Shown: positions 44,440 to 55,100, counted from the first letter of the stretch. The stretch: DNA of 64,000 nt from Luteimonas sp. YGD11-2 (GCF_004118975.1 NZ_CP035376.1:930001-994000), one strand, 5' to 3'. Notes: generated by a model not told the origin, from the letters alone. Numbers and translations: made by a program.

Positions 44440-46692
44440 TCAGAAGCCGATGTGGGTGCTGACGAACCAGGCGCGTCCCGGTTCGTTGTAGGTGTAGGCG
44501 CCGGCGCCCTCGATGGCGTTCGGCGTGCCGAGGTTGACGCCGGATGCGTTGCCGCGGCGGAAGATGCGCTTGTCGAGCAGGTTGTCCACGCCCAGGACCA
44601 CGTTCACACGGTCGGTGATCCGGTAGCGGCCACTCAGGCCGACCAGCGCATAGGGCGGCATGCGGTCCGCGGCGCTGCCGGTGACCGGGCGGCCCTGGTA
44701 GTCGAGGCGCTGCGGCACCTGCTCGCCATAGAACGTGGCGCGCGCCAGCAGTGCCAGGCGTTCGCTTGCCTGCCAGTCGAAGGCGGTGTTGACGGTGTAT
44801 TCGGGGATCGTCGACAGCGCATCGCCGGTCGTGCGGTTCTCCGACTCCAGCATCCAGGTGACGTTGGTATTCCAGCGCAGCGAATCGCCCAACGGCAGTT
44901 CCAGGCTGCCTTCCAGGCCCTCGATCACCGCCCTGGGCACGTTGTCCCAGCGGAACACGTCGACGTTGCGCACGCGGTCGACGGCGACGCGCCCCGCTTC
45001 CACCTTGTCGCGGTAGTCGTTGTGGAACCAGGTCAGTCCGGCCTGCATGCGGCCGTCCGCGAACTGCACGCCCAGTTCCTTGTTGATGCTGGTCTCGGCC
45101 TCGAGCGCGTCGTTGCCGACCAGGAAGCAGGGGCCACCCCCGCCCCAGCAGCCGATGCCGTTGCTGTAGAGCGAATACCCGGCATTGCTCTGGTAGAGAT
45201 TGGGTGCCTTGTAGGCGCGGGCGATGCCGGCGCGCAGGGTCCAGTCGGGCAGGAACCCGAACGCGGCGTTGAGCGCGGGGCCCAGGTTGCCGCCGTGGCG
45301 GTCGTGGTGGTCGTAGCGCAGCGTCGGCGTCACCGTCAGGCGCTCGCCGATGTAGATGTTGTCCTCGACGAACACCGAGGCGATGCGCGCATCGGCACGG
45401 CCGTCCCATGTGCCCGGCGGCACCGGCACGTTGGGCTGTGGGTTGCGGTCCTTGAGGCCGGAGGCGGCGTCATGCAGCCGGCTGTCGACCCATTCCGCAC
45501 CGACGGTGACCACATGGTCGACGCTGTCGCCGATGACGGTGTGGTTGACCTCGCCATGCAGCGTCAGCGTGCGCAGGTCGATGTCGCCGAAGCCGCCATC
45601 GACGATGAAGATGCCTTCGGTGCCGCCGGCCAGGCCTTCGAGCAGCCGCGTGTTGCGGGTGTCCTCCAGCGCGGCGTACACCAGCGAGCGCGTGGAATCG
45701 CCGTACTCGCCACGGTGGCTGATGTCGAAGGTGCGGCGGTAGCTGCGGTTGGTCTCCGCGCCGATCCACTTCAGCACTTCGGCATTGCGGTTGGTGTTCT
45801 GGCTGTCGCCGGTATAGATGTTGCCCTGGCGGCTGAAGCCGGCGCCGATGTCGATGCGTTGGCCGGGCAGCAGTTCCCACAGCAGGCGGGTGGAGACGTT
45901 GCGGTTGCGCACGCCTTCGCGGCCGGCCGGGAAGGTGCCGGCGTTGCTGCCGGTGCGCACCGACGCGTGGTCACGGTTGATCCCGAAATCGTCCGCATCG
46001 GCCTTGCCGACCGTGCCGGACACGCGGAACGAGAGGCGGTCGGACAACGGGCCGCTCATCTGCAGGCCGGCGCGCTGGCTGCCACCGTCGACGCCGTGGG
46101 TCGGCACCGATCCATAGAGGTTCAGCGAGCCGGTGAACGCATCGGATGGCGCCCGGGTGATGATGTTGACCACGCCGCCAGCGGCGCCGTTGCCATAGCG
46201 TGCGGCGGCCGGCCCGCGCAGCACCTCGACGCGTTCGATCTGCTCGGGCGCCACCCAGCCGGTGTCGCCGCGCGAATCGCGCTCGCCGCGCCAGCCGTAG
46301 CGCACCGCATTGCGGCTCGAGACCGGAATCCCGTCGACCAGGATCAGGGTGTTTTCCGGGCCCATGCCGCGGATATCGATCTGCCGCTGGTTGCCACGCT
46401 GGCCACTGGTCGAGTTGCCGGTCAGATTCACGCCGGGCAGCGTGCGCAGGAACTCGGCGATGTCGTTGCGCGGGGGCAGGCGCTCGATATCGTCGGCGAG
46501 GATGGTGGATGCACCCAGCGCCTGGCGCGCGATGGCCTCGGCGGTGACGTGGAGGGTGTCGAACGTGCGTACGCCGGTGGAGTCCGCAGGTTCTCCTGTC
46601 GCCGGAGAGACGTCCTGCGCGGCCAGCGGCGCACACAGGATCATCAGCGCGATGGTCGAAGCGGACAGGGACACGCGGCGTGGGCAGGGCAT
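44440..46692 (-). CDS. fepA: FepA/PfeA-type ferric catecholate TonB-dependent receptor
   Basis: This 750-residue outer-membrane receptor has a signal peptide (about 1-26) and a FepA/PfeA-like plug (about 40-180). The plug reads RGMGPENTLILVDGIPVSSR, then NAVRYGWRGERDSRGDTGW and PAAARYGNGAAGGVVNIITR, which matches FepA/PfeA closely. The barrel ends in Phe (STHIGF). This group imports ferric enterobactin and related catecholates. It is the first gene of the leftward operon and is divergent from the biosynthetic operon across two Fur-like boxes. ATG 46692 is chosen for the signal peptide; 46707 is an alternative. Confidence 0.92.
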   Translation of the reverse strand: MPCPRRVSLSASTIALMILCAPLAAQDVSPATGEPADSTGVRTFDTLHVTAEAIARQALGASTILADDIERLPPRNDIAEFLRTLPGVNLTGNSTSGQRGNQRQIDIRGMGPENTLILVDGIPVSSRNAVRYGWRGERDSRGDTGWVAPEQIERVEVLRGPAAARYGNGAAGGVVNIITRAPSDAFTGSLNLYGSVPTHGVDGGSQRAGLQMSGPLSDRLSFRVSGTVGKADADDFGINRDHASVRTGSNAGTFPAGREGVRNRNVSTRLLWELLPGQRIDIGAGFSRQGNIYTGDSQNTNRNAEVLKWIGAETNRSYRRTFDISHRGEYGDSTRSLVYAALEDTRNTRLLEGLAGGTEGIFIVDGGFGDIDLRTLTLHGEVNHTVIGDSVDHVVTVGAEWVDSRLHDAASGLKDRNPQPNVPVPPGTWDGRADARIASVFVEDNIYIGERLTVTPTLRYDHHDRHGGNLGPALNAAFGFLPDWTLRAGIARAYKAPNLYQSNAGYSLYSNGIGCWGGGGPCFLVGNDALEAETSINKELGVQFADGRMQAGLTWFHNDYRDKVEAGRVAVDRVRNVDVFRWDNVPRAVIEGLEGSLELPLGDSLRWNTNVTWMLESENRTTGDALSTIPEYTVNTAFDWQASERLALLARATFYGEQVPQRLDYQGRPVTGSAADRMPPYALVGLSGRYRITDRVNVVLGVDNLLDKRIFRRGNASGVNLGTPNAIEGAGAYTYNEPGRAWFVSTHIGF

Positions 46693-46765
46693 CTCGGGTT
46701 CCGGCACGGGTGGTCGGGCGTCGCTGCGGCGGCTGATCCCGCCGCCGGCAGCCGTCCATCCTAGG

Positions 46766-46784
46766 GTGACTGAGAATCGTTATC
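46766..46784 (-). promoter_or_regulatory. Fur-like box, receptor side
   Basis: TGACTGAGAATCGTTATCA reads on the minus strand as a Fur-like run (GATAAC and GATTCTCA half-sites). It lies about 74 bases before the receptor start at 46692. It is AT-rich in a GC-rich background. Assigned to Fur by motif only. Confidence 0.6.
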
Positions 46785-46822
46785 AACTGTGTTCGCGTTC
46801 GCCATCGACGCCGTGCATGGCA

Positions 46823-46847
46823 GTGAATGAGACCTGTTATCATTCAC
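46823..46847 (+). promoter_or_regulatory. Fur-like box, biosynthetic side (palindromic)
   Basis: GTGAATGA (46823-46830) and TCATTCAC (46840-46847) form a perfect 8-bp dyad with a 9-base spacer. The inner part AATGAGACCTGTTATCATT fits the Fur consensus. It lies 79 bases before the MFS gene start and 39 bases from the receptor-side box, so both operons share this regulatory patch. Confidence 0.65.
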
Positions 46848-46925
46848 GGCTGCGCAGCAGCTTGGCGCTGCCTGCACCCGAGCCCGAGCGTCGATGACGT
46901 GACCGGGGTACCGATCCGGAGCCGC

Positions 46926-48137
46926 ATGTCCGCCGTCAGTCCTCCAACCCACACCATTCCCGGGCTGCCCGCGCTGGTGTTCACCGCGCTCGCCGGCACC
47001 ATGGCAATGATGGCCTTCGTGGCTGTCGTCGGGCCCGTGGTCCGCTTGCTGGGGCTGGCGGAGTGGCATGCCGGTCTTGCGGTCACCGCGGCCGGCCTGC
47101 TGTGGATGCTCGCCGCCCGGCGCTGGGGCCTGCTGAGCGACCGCATCGGGCGTCGGCGCGTGCTGCTGATCGCGCTGGCCGCATATGCCGCGGTGTACCT
47201 GGCGATGGCGGTGTTCGTCGATGTCGCCCTGCGCAATCCACCGGTGGTGCTGGTCTCGGTGCTGGCGCTGGTCGGCACCCGTGCGCTGGTGGGCCTGTTC
47301 TATGCGGCGGTGCCGCCCACTGCGGCCGCGCTGGTCGCCGATGGCGCGCGCCCGGGCCACCGTGCCGCGGTGATGGCACGGCTGGGTGCCGCCAATGCCC
47401 TGGGCATGGCGGTCGGGCCGGCCGCGGCGGGCTGGATCGCCTTCCACGACCTGTCGCTGGCACTGTACGTGGCGGCGGCGCTGCCACTGCTGTCGCTGCT
47501 GGTGGTGTGGTGGCGGCTGCCGCTGGACGGACCGCTGGTGGGCGACGCGCCGCGGCCGCCCCGGCAGGCGCTGACCTGGCGCGACCCGCGGCTGCGGCTG
47601 CCGATCGGCGCGGTGTTCGCGGCGATGGTGTCGGTGACCATCGCCCAGGTGGTGGTGGGCTTCTTCGCGATCGACCGGCTCGGCCTGTCGCCGGCCGATG
47701 GCGCGCGGGTGGCAGGCCTGTCGCTGACCGCGGTCGGTGTCGGGCTGATGGTGTCGCAGATGCTGGTGATGCGGCTGAAGTCGGTGCCGCCGGCGCGCTG
47801 GATCGCGCTCGGCGCCGCGATCAGCGCGATCGGCTTCGCCTCGCTGGCGCTGATCGACGTGCAGTGGCAGCTGCTGCTGGCCTATGCGGTGTCGTCGTTC
47901 GGGATGGGCTTCGTGTTCCCGTCGTTCCAGGCGCTGGCGGCGGATTCCGTCGAGGCCCATGAGCAGGGTGCGGCCCAGGGCACGGTGGCCTCGGTGCAGG
48001 GGTTCGGCATGGTCATCGGGCCGCTGCTGGGCACGCTGCTCTACAGGGTGTCGCCCGGGGCGCCCTATCTGATGGTCGGTGCGGTGCTTGCGGTGCTGGC
48101 GCTGGCGGCGGTGCGGCACCGCCCGGGGTTGGCGTGA
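46926..48137 (+). CDS. MFS transporter, probable siderophore exporter
   Basis: This is a 403-residue, twelve-helix major facilitator. Loop 2-3 has LSDRIGRRRVLL, the MFS signature. It heads the ent operon, so export of the catecholate product is the likely role, as for EntS, but the sequence does not prove this. CGGAG lies 5 bases before ATG 46926. The stop overlaps the entC start (TGATG). The Fur-like dyad lies upstream. Confidence 0.88.
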   Translation: MSAVSPPTHTIPGLPALVFTALAGTMAMMAFVAVVGPVVRLLGLAEWHAGLAVTAAGLLWMLAARRWGLLSDRIGRRRVLLIALAAYAAVYLAMAVFVDVALRNPPVVLVSVLALVGTRALVGLFYAAVPPTAAALVADGARPGHRAAVMARLGAANALGMAVGPAAAGWIAFHDLSLALYVAAALPLLSLLVVWWRLPLDGPLVGDAPRPPRQALTWRDPRLRLPIGAVFAAMVSVTIAQVVVGFFAIDRLGLSPADGARVAGLSLTAVGVGLMVSQMLVMRLKSVPPARWIALGAAISAIGFASLALIDVQWQLLLAYAVSSFGMGFVFPSFQALAADSVEAHEQGAAQGTVASVQGFGMVIGPLLGTLLYRVSPGAPYLMVGAVLAVLALAAVRHRPGLA

Positions 48138-49324
48138 TGAGCGAAGGTCCGATGTCGGCTGCGCCCGACCCGGTCGCGCCGGCCCCCTGGTGCGGGCCGG
48201 CCCCCTCCGGCGCATTCCGCCTGCACACCCCTGCCGAACGGCTCGACGCCGAGGGCTGCCTGGCGCGGCTGCCGTCGGGCCCCGCCGGGACCCTGGGTGC
48301 GCGGGTCGATGCATTCTTCGCGGCGCGCCCGGCCGGGCCGGCATTGCTGGTGGGCGCGCTGCCGTTCGACCCGCACGCCGACGACGCGCTCTACCAGCCG
48401 GAGCGGCAGGTCGTCGCCACCCCGGGCAGCCGCGACGACCGTGCCTGGCTGCGGCCGAACGCGGCGGTGGCCGAGCCGTCCGAAGCCGACTATGCCGCGG
48501 CGGTGTCACGTTGCATGGCCCGACTGGGGCAGGCGGACGATCCGCAGGCCCTGCACAAGGTGGTGCTGGCGCGCAGCCTGCGGGTGGAAACCGCCACCCC
48601 GGTGGATCCGCAACGGCTGGCGGCGCGGCTGGGCGAGGACGCCAGCGTGACCACCTACGTGGTGCCGCTTCCGGTCACCGCCGCCGAGGCGCCCGCGTGG
48701 CTGGTCGGCGCGACCCCGGAACTGCTGGTATCGCGGCGTGGCACCGCGGTGGTCTCGCATCCGCTGGCCGGATCAGCCCGGCGCTGGCACGACCCGGCGC
48801 GCGATGGGGCCGCGGCGAAGGCGCTGCTGGCGTCCGCCAAGGACCACGACGAACACCGCCATGTGGTCGAGGCGATCCTCGACACGCTGGCGCCGCTGTG
48901 CAGCCGCCTGCACGCACCGGTGGCGCCGTCGCTGCATGCCACCCGCACCATGTGGCACCTCGGCACCCGCATCGAGGGCACGCTGAAGGATCCGGCGGTG
49001 TCGTCGGCGATGCTGGCCGGCCTGCTGCATCCCACCCCTGCCGTCTGCGGAACCCCGCGGCTGCCGGCGCTCGAGGCGATCCGCGCGCTGGAGCCGGTCG
49101 ACCGCGGCTTCTACGCCGGCGCGGTCGGGTGGACGGATGCCGCGGGCGATGGCGAATGGCATGTGTCGATCCGCTGCGCACGCGTGCAGGGGCGGGTGCT
49201 GCGGCTGTTCGCCGGTGCCGGCATCGTCGCCGGCTCCGAGCCCGCACTGGAGGTCGACGAGACCGCCGCCAAGTTCCGCGCCATGCTCGATGCGCTGGGC
49301 ATCGACGACGTGCGCGCGGCATGA
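48137..49324 (+). CDS. entC: Isochorismate synthase EntC
   Basis: This 395-residue enzyme converts chorismate to isochorismate, the first step of 2,3-dihydroxybenzoate synthesis. Chorismate-binding motifs include [37 protein letters not shown] and [18 protein letters not shown] 48137 overlaps the MFS stop by one base; GTG 48134 is an alternative. Confidence 0.95.
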   Translation: MSEGPMSAAPDPVAPAPWCGPAPSGAFRLHTPAERLDAEGCLARLPSGPAGTLGARVDAFFAARPAGPALLVGALPFDPHADDALYQPERQVVATPGSRDDRAWLRPNAAVAEPSEADYAAAVSRCMARLGQADDPQALHKVVLARSLRVETATPVDPQRLAARLGEDASVTTYVVPLPVTAAEAPAWLVGATPELLVSRRGTAVVSHPLAGSARRWHDPARDGAAAKALLASAKDHDEHRHVVEAILDTLAPLCSRLHAPVAPSLHATRTMWHLGTRIEGTLKDPAVSSAMLAGLLHPTPAVCGTPRLPALEAIRALEPVDRGFYAGAVGWTDAAGDGEWHVSIRCARVQGRVLRLFAGAGIVAGSEPALEVDETAAKFRAMLDALGIDDVRAA

Positions 49325-49340
49325 CCGACGACGACGCACG

Positions 49341-50996
49341 ATGAGCGAACCGCACGCTTCAACCCGACTTCCATTGCGCCAGGTCTGGCCCGATGCGTTC
49401 GTGGCCCGATACCGCGATGCCGGCTACTGGCGCGGCGAGACCTTCCCCGGTTTCCTGCGCGAACGCGCGCAGCGCCATGCCGGCGAAGTCGCGGTGGTGG
49501 GTGGCGACATCCGCTGGACCTATGCGCAGCTGTGGCAGGAGGTCGAGCGCATCGCCGCAGGCTTCCTCGCACAGGGCCTGGTGCCCGGCGACCGCGTGAT
49601 CGTGCAGCTCGGCAATATCCCGGAATTCATCGCCGTGGCCTGCGCGCTGTTCCGCGCGCAGCTGGTGCCGGTGTATGCGCTGCCGGCACACCGCATCACC
49701 GAGGTCGCGCACTTCGCGCGCAAGGCCGAGGCCAGCGGCTACGTGGTGGCTGAGCGCTACGAGGGTTTCGACTACCGCACGCTGGCGCGTGAACTGCAGG
49801 CCGAGGTGCCGTCGGTCCAGCACGTGTTCGTGGTCGGCGATGCGCAGGAGTTCACCGCGGTGTCCGCGCTCGATGGCGACCGCGCCATGCTGCCGGGTGA
49901 TCCCGATCCGCAGTCGGTGGCGTTCCTGCAGATCTCCGGCGGCAGCACCGGGCTGTCGAAGCTGATCCCGCGCACCCACGACGACTACATCTACAGCTTC
50001 CGTGCCAGCAACGCGCTGTGCGGCATCGGCCGCGACAGCGTGTACATGGTCGCGTTGCCGGCCGCGCACAACTTCCCGATGAGTTCGCCCGGCTTCTTCG
50101 GTGCGCTGTACGCCGGCGCGCGCGTGGTGCTGAGCCCGGGACCCGGACCGGACGCGGCGTTTCCGCTGATCGCGCGCGAACGGGTGACCTGTGTCGGCCT
50201 GGTGCCGCCGCTGGCGCTGCTGTGGGCGGACGCCGCGGCGAAGACCATGCATGACCTTTCCAGCCTGCAGGTGGTGCAGGTGGGTGGCGCCAAGCTGGTG
50301 CCCGAAGCCGCGCGGCGCGTGGTCGCGGGACTGGGCTGCAACCTGCAGCAGGTGTTCGGGATGGCCGAGGGGCTGGTGAACTACACCCGCCTGGACGACC
50401 CCGACGACATCGTGCTCGGGACCCAGGGCCGCCCGATCAGCCCCGATGACGAGGTGCTGGTGGTCGACGACCACGGCAACCCGGTGCCGGATGGCGAGGT
50501 CGGCCACCTGCTCACGCGCGGGCCGTACACCATCCGCCGCTACCACAACGACGACGCCGCCAACGCGCGATCGTTCACCGACGACGGCTACTACCGCACC
50601 GGCGACATGGTGCAGCAGCTGCCCGGTGGCTATCTCGTCGTGCAGGGCCGCGCCACCGACCACATCAACCGCGCCGGCGAGAAGATGTCCGCCGAGGAGA
50701 TCGAGGACCATCTGCTGGCGCATCCGCAGGTGTTCGATGCCGCGGTGGTGTCGATCCCGGATGACTTCCTCGGCGAGCGCAGCTGCGCCTTCGTGATCGC
50801 GCGTGGCGAACAACCGAAGCCGGCCGCACTGAAGGCCTGGGTGCGCGGGCGCGGCCTGGCCGCGTTCAAGGTGCCCGACCAGATCGTGTTCGTGGATGCG
50901 TTCGACACCACCGCGGTCGGCAAGATCAGCCGCCGCGAACTGCGCGCGCAGCTGCGCGCGCGCTTTCTGGCGGCGCAGGAGGTGCCGACCCCATGA
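49341..50996 (+). CDS. entE: 2,3-Dihydroxybenzoate-AMP ligase EntE
   Basis: This 551-residue adenylating enzyme activates 2,3-dihydroxybenzoate and loads it onto the aryl carrier protein. The ATP loop is SGGSTGLSK at about 199-207. A5-like [12 protein letters not shown] and the A7-A8 motifs YYRTGDMVQ and [20 protein letters not shown] are present, and the catalytic Lys is in [14 protein letters not shown] 49341 is the first Met before the conserved N-terminus ([17 protein letters not shown]). It is 16 bases after entC. Its stop overlaps a small ORF (ATGA). Confidence 0.95.
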   Translation: MSEPHASTRLPLRQVWPDAFVARYRDAGYWRGETFPGFLRERAQRHAGEVAVVGGDIRWTYAQLWQEVERIAAGFLAQGLVPGDRVIVQLGNIPEFIAVACALFRAQLVPVYALPAHRITEVAHFARKAEASGYVVAERYEGFDYRTLARELQAEVPSVQHVFVVGDAQEFTAVSALDGDRAMLPGDPDPQSVAFLQISGGSTGLSKLIPRTHDDYIYSFRASNALCGIGRDSVYMVALPAAHNFPMSSPGFFGALYAGARVVLSPGPGPDAAFPLIARERVTCVGLVPPLALLWADAAAKTMHDLSSLQVVQVGGAKLVPEAARRVVAGLGCNLQQVFGMAEGLVNYTRLDDPDDIVLGTQGRPISPDDEVLVVDDHGNPVPDGEVGHLLTRGPYTIRRYHNDDAANARSFTDDGYYRTGDMVQQLPGGYLVVQGRATDHINRAGEKMSAEEIEDHLLAHPQVFDAAVVSIPDDFLGERSCAFVIARGEQPKPAALKAWVRGRGLAAFKVPDQIVFVDAFDTTAVGKISRRELRAQLRARFLAAQEVPTP

Positions 50997-51100
50997 CCGC
51001 GCGAGCGCACCGTTTGTATTCCCCGCAGGACCTGCGTGCCGGCGCGCCTGCCGCGACGCCGGGCGGCCGGCGCAACCGCCGGGCGCCACTCCCGATTTGA
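50993..51100 (+). CDS. Micro-ORF between entE and entB (hypothetical)
   Basis: A 35-residue ORF starts at ATG 50993, overlapping the entE stop as ATGA, and ends 8 bases before entB. It fills the gap between the two genes exactly. The product is Arg/Pro/Ala-rich and matches no family I know. About 79 percent of its third codon positions are G or C (hand count), somewhat lower than expected for the genes around it. It may be a chance ORF in GC-rich DNA. Confidence 0.3.
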   Translation: MTARAHRLYSPQDLRAGAPAATPGGRRNRRAPLPI

Positions 51101-51108
51101 AGAAAAGC

Positions 51109-51744
51109 ATGGCACTCCCCACCATCCCCACGTATCAACTCCCGCGCGCCGACGAGCTGCCGACGCCGCGTGGCGCCTGGCAGCCGCAAACGCAGCGCAT
51201 CGCGCTGCTGGTGCACGACATGCAGCGCTATTTCCTGTCGCGCTTCGACGCCGATGCCGCGCCGCTGGCGCCCGCCGTCGCCAATTTGGCGCGGCTGCTC
51301 GAACGCTGCCGCGCGCTCGGCATCCCGGTGTTCTACACCGCTCAGCGCGGCAACCAGGATCGCCGCGACCGCGGCCTGCAGGCCGACCTGTGGGGACCGG
51401 GCATGCAGGCGATCAAGGCGCACGAGACCATCATCGACGCACTGGCGCCCGCGCCGGGCGACCATGTGCTGGTCAAGCACCGCTACAGCGCCTTCCAGCG
51501 CAGCAACCTCGAGCAGCTGATGCGCGTGCGCGGCCGCGACCAGTTGCTGGTCACCGGCGTCTACGCCCACATCGGCCTGCTGTCGACCGCGACGGAAGCC
51601 TTCCAGCGCGACATCGAGACCTTTGTCGCCGCCGATGCGGTGGCCGATTTCTCGCGCGCCGATCACGATATGGCGCTGGCGTGGATCGCCCGCACCTGCG
51701 GCGTGCCGCTGGCCACCGACCGCCTTCTGGAGATCCTGCAGTGA
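51109..51744 (+). CDS. entB: Isochorismatase EntB (stand-alone)
   Basis: This 211-residue isochorismatase converts isochorismate to 2,3-dihydro-2,3-dihydroxybenzoate. Motifs are LLVHDMQRYFLSRFD (catalytic Asp), VKHRYSAFQRSNLE (Lys) and VTGVYAHIGLLSTA. The Gly that replaces the Cys of related hydrolases is present, as expected for true isochorismatases (EntB, PhzD). E. coli EntB carries a C-terminal aryl carrier domain; this protein lacks it, and the carrier is the next gene. ATG 51109 follows a weak AAGAA ribosome-binding site. Confidence 0.95.
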   Translation: MALPTIPTYQLPRADELPTPRGAWQPQTQRIALLVHDMQRYFLSRFDADAAPLAPAVANLARLLERCRALGIPVFYTAQRGNQDRRDRGLQADLWGPGMQAIKAHETIIDALAPAPGDHVLVKHRYSAFQRSNLEQLMRVRGRDQLLVTGVYAHIGLLSTATEAFQRDIETFVAADAVADFSRADHDMALAWIARTCGVPLATDRLLEILQ

Positions 51745-51998
51745 ACGCACCGAACGCTCTCACGCTCGAGCGCATGCGCGCCGACGTCGCCGACCTGCTC
51801 GGCGAATCGCCCGCCGACATCGGCGACGAGGACAACCTGATGGATCTCGGCCTGGATTCGATGCGCGTGCTCGGCCTGGTGATGCGCTGGGGCGAGACCG
51901 GCATCGCGCTGGAATTCCCGCACCTGGCCGAGCACGTCACCCTGGCGGGATGGTGGGCGACCGTGCAGCAGCTGCAGAAGCAGGCGGGGCAGGGCTGA
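51741..51998 (+). CDS. Aryl carrier protein (EntB', stand-alone)
   Basis: This 85-residue acyl/aryl carrier protein has the phosphopantetheine Ser40 in LGLDSMRVLG. The helical fold of the ArCP domain is otherwise normal. It starts at GTG 51741, overlapping the entB stop (GTGA). In Stenotrophomonas maltophilia the matching gene is entB' of entCEBB'FA. It must be loaded with phosphopantetheine by a transferase, and no such gene is in this window. Confidence 0.93.
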   Translation: MNAPNALTLERMRADVADLLGESPADIGDEDNLMDLGLDSMRVLGLVMRWGETGIALEFPHLAEHVTLAGWWATVQQLQKQAGQG

Positions 51999-52111
51999 TG
52001 GCGGTAGTGGTACGCGCCTGCCGCCCCGTGCAGTGGACCCGGTTCACCGCGGAAGCGCGCTCGCGCGCGATCGCGGATGTCCGTCAGGAGCGTCTGCCGC
52101 CATGTGCGTGA
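51998..52111 (+). CDS. Micro-ORF between aryl carrier gene and entF (hypothetical)
   Basis: A 37-residue ORF starts at ATG 51998, overlapping the carrier stop by one base (TGATG), and ends 31 bases before entF. It has no resemblance to MbtH proteins or any family I know; it is Arg/Ala-rich. By hand count about 78 percent of third positions are G or C. It may be a chance ORF, but its coupling geometry is the same as that of the real genes here. Confidence 0.3.
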   Translation: MAVVVRACRPVQWTRFTAEARSRAIADVRQERLPPCA

Positions 52112-52142
52112 CCCGCGGTAACGGCGTCGGATCCGGCTTGCC

Positions 52143-55100
52143 ATGAGCGTCGTTCCCGATGCCGGTGAGGCCATGCCGCAGGTCGCTGCCGACACCGGCT
52201 GGCCGCTGACCGAGGCGCAGGCCGGCCTGTGGTATGCGCAGCGGCTGGCGCCGGACAACCCGGCGTTCAATACCGCGCATGCGCTGTGGATCGATGGCGC
52301 GCTCGATGTCGCGGCGTTCGCCAGCGCTGCCGACCGCGCCGCGCACGAAGCCACTGCGCTGCGGCTGCGCATGCGTGATGGCGACGACGGTCCCCGGCAG
52401 GTCGTCGACGACGCGCACCTGCCGCGGCTGGAAGTGATCGACCTGTCGACGGCCGTCGATCCCGCGGCCGCCGCGCGCGACGCCATGGGGCGCGACCGCG
52501 GCACCCCCGTCGATCCGGCGCGCGACCGCCTCGCGGTGCAGCACCTGTACCGGCTGGGTGCGGATCGCTTCGTCTGGTACTTCCGCGTGCATCACCTCGC
52601 CACCGACGGTTACGGCATGGCGCTGTTCGCCGGTCGGGTCTGCGCGTTGTATGGCGCAAGCGGCGATGCAGACGCCGGCGCGCCGCTTGCGGCATTGCTG
52701 CCGGTGTTCGAGGAGGACGCCGCCTACCGTGTCTCGGAGCGTCGCGGGAAGGACGCCGCCTTCTGGCGTGAGGCCATGGCCGGCATGCCCGCGGCGACCG
52801 GCCTCGGCGGCGGTTTCGCCGCGGCCGCGCATCACTGCCACCGCCATGTCGTCGCCGTCGACGGGGACCTGCGCGCGGCACTGCTGGCCAGCGCGCAGCG
52901 CATCGGCCAGCCGTGGCCGGACGTGCTGACGGCGTTCACTGCCGAATACTGCCGGCGCATGTCCGGGCAGCAGGAAGCCGTGGTCGGTGTGCCGTTCATG
53001 GGCCGCCTGGGCAGCGCGTCGGCGCGGGTGCCGGCGATGGTGATGAACGTGCTGCCGCTGCGCGTACCGGCGACGCCGGAGACGGACGCCGCCGCTTTCG
53101 TGCAGGCGATCGCGCGCGCGCTGGTGCGTGGCCGCCGGCATGGCCGCTACCGCGGCGAACAGCTGCGGCGCGACCTCGGCCTGCTCGGTGGCCAGCGCCG
53201 CCTGCACGGCCCGCTGGTCAACGTGCAGCCGTTCTACCGCGCGCCGCGACTGGGGGCTCTGCAGGTCTCGCTGGAGATCCTCGGCACCGGCCCGATCGAC
53301 GATGTCACCATCGGTTTCCGTGGCGACGCGACCCATGCGCTCGACCTGGAGATCGAGGCCAACCCCGCGCTCTACGACGCCGACGACGTGGCCGCGCATG
53401 CCACGCGCCTGCTGGCCTTCCTTGCCGCCGCCTGCAGTGCGGAGCACATGGACGACGTGCCGCTGGCCACTCCGGACGAGGCCTGGCGCTACCTGTTCGA
53501 AGTCAACGCCACTGCGCACCTGGTGCCGGACACCACCCTGTCCGCGCTGATCGAACACACCATGCAGGCGACGCCCGACGCGCTCGCGGTGGAGTTCGAA
53601 GGTGCGTCGCTGACCTACGGCGAGCTCGAACGCCGCACGCGCGCGCTCGCGCGGCAGTTGCAGGCGCTGGGTGCGGCCGCCGATGCGGTGGTCGCGGTGG
53701 CGCTGCCGCGTTCGCTCGAACTGATCGTCGCACTGGTCGCCACGCTGCGTGCCGGTGCCGCCTACCTGCCGCTGGACCGCGCCCATCCGGACGCGCGGCT
53801 GCAGCGCATCCTGCAGTCGGCGAAGCCGGTCTGCGTGCTGGCGGGCCAGGGCGATGCACCGCGTTTCGGCAATACCGCGCCGGTGCTGGTGCCGGACGCC
53901 TGGGGCACCGACACCGATGCCGCGCTCGCAGGCATGCCGCAACCGGGCGACGCCGCCTACGTGATCTACACCTCCGGCTCCACCGGCGAGCCGAAGGGCG
54001 TGGTGGTGGAGCACCGCGCGATCGTCAATCGCCTGGAATGGATGCGCACCCACTACGGCATCGACGCCTCCGACCGCATCCTGCAGAAGACCCCGGCCAC
54101 CTTCGACGTGTCGGTGTGGGAGTTCTTCCTGCCGCTGCTGGCCGGCGCGCGGCTGGTAGTGGCGGCGCCCGACGCGCACCGCGACCCGCTGGCGCTGGCC
54201 CGGCTGATCCGCGACCGCGGCGTGACCACGCTGCACTTCGTGCCGTCGATGCTGGAAGCCTTCCTCGCCGCGCCGCAGGCGCAGGGGCTGGCAGTCCGGC
54301 GCGTGTTCTGCAGTGGCGAGGAACTCGGCGCCGACCTGCGTGACCGCTTCCACACCACCGTGCAGGCGGAACTGCACAACCTCTACGGTCCTACCGAGGC
54401 GGCGGTGGACGTCAGTTACTGGCCGGCGTCGGCGGACGACATCTCGCGCCCTGTGCCGATCGGTTTTCCGGTGTGGAACACGCGGCTGTACGTGCTCGAT
54501 GCGCGGATGCGGCCGTTGCCGGCGGGCGTGGTCGGTGATCTCTACCTTGGCGGCGTGCAGCTCGCACGCGGCTACCTCGGCCGCGACGACCTCACCGCCG
54601 AGCGCTTCATCGACGATCCCCACGTGCCCGGCGCGCGCCTCTACCGCACCGGCGACGTCGCACGCTGGAGGCGCGATGGCGCGGTGGAGTTCCTCGGCCG
54701 CAGCGACCACCAGGTCAAGTTGCGCGGCCTGCGCATCGAACTCGGCGAGATCGAGTCCGCGATCCTCGCCAGCGCTGCGGTGCGCCGGGCCGGCGTGATC
54801 GTGCGCGAGGACCGGCCGGGTGACCGCCGCCTGGTCGCCTACCTGCAGCCGGAAGGCGCGGTGGACCTCGCCGCGCTGCGCACCGCGGTGGCCGCACGCG
54901 TGCCCGACTACATGGTGCCGGCCGCATTCGTGGTGCTGGACGACTGGCCGGTGACCGCCAACGGCAAGCTCGACCGCGGCGCGTTGCCGGCACCGGTGCA
55001 CGGGGCAGCCGCAGGCGAGGCACCGCGTTCGCCCACCGGACAGGCGCTGGCCGCGCTGTTCGCGCAGGCCTTGGGCGTGGATGCCGGGGCGGTTCCCGCC

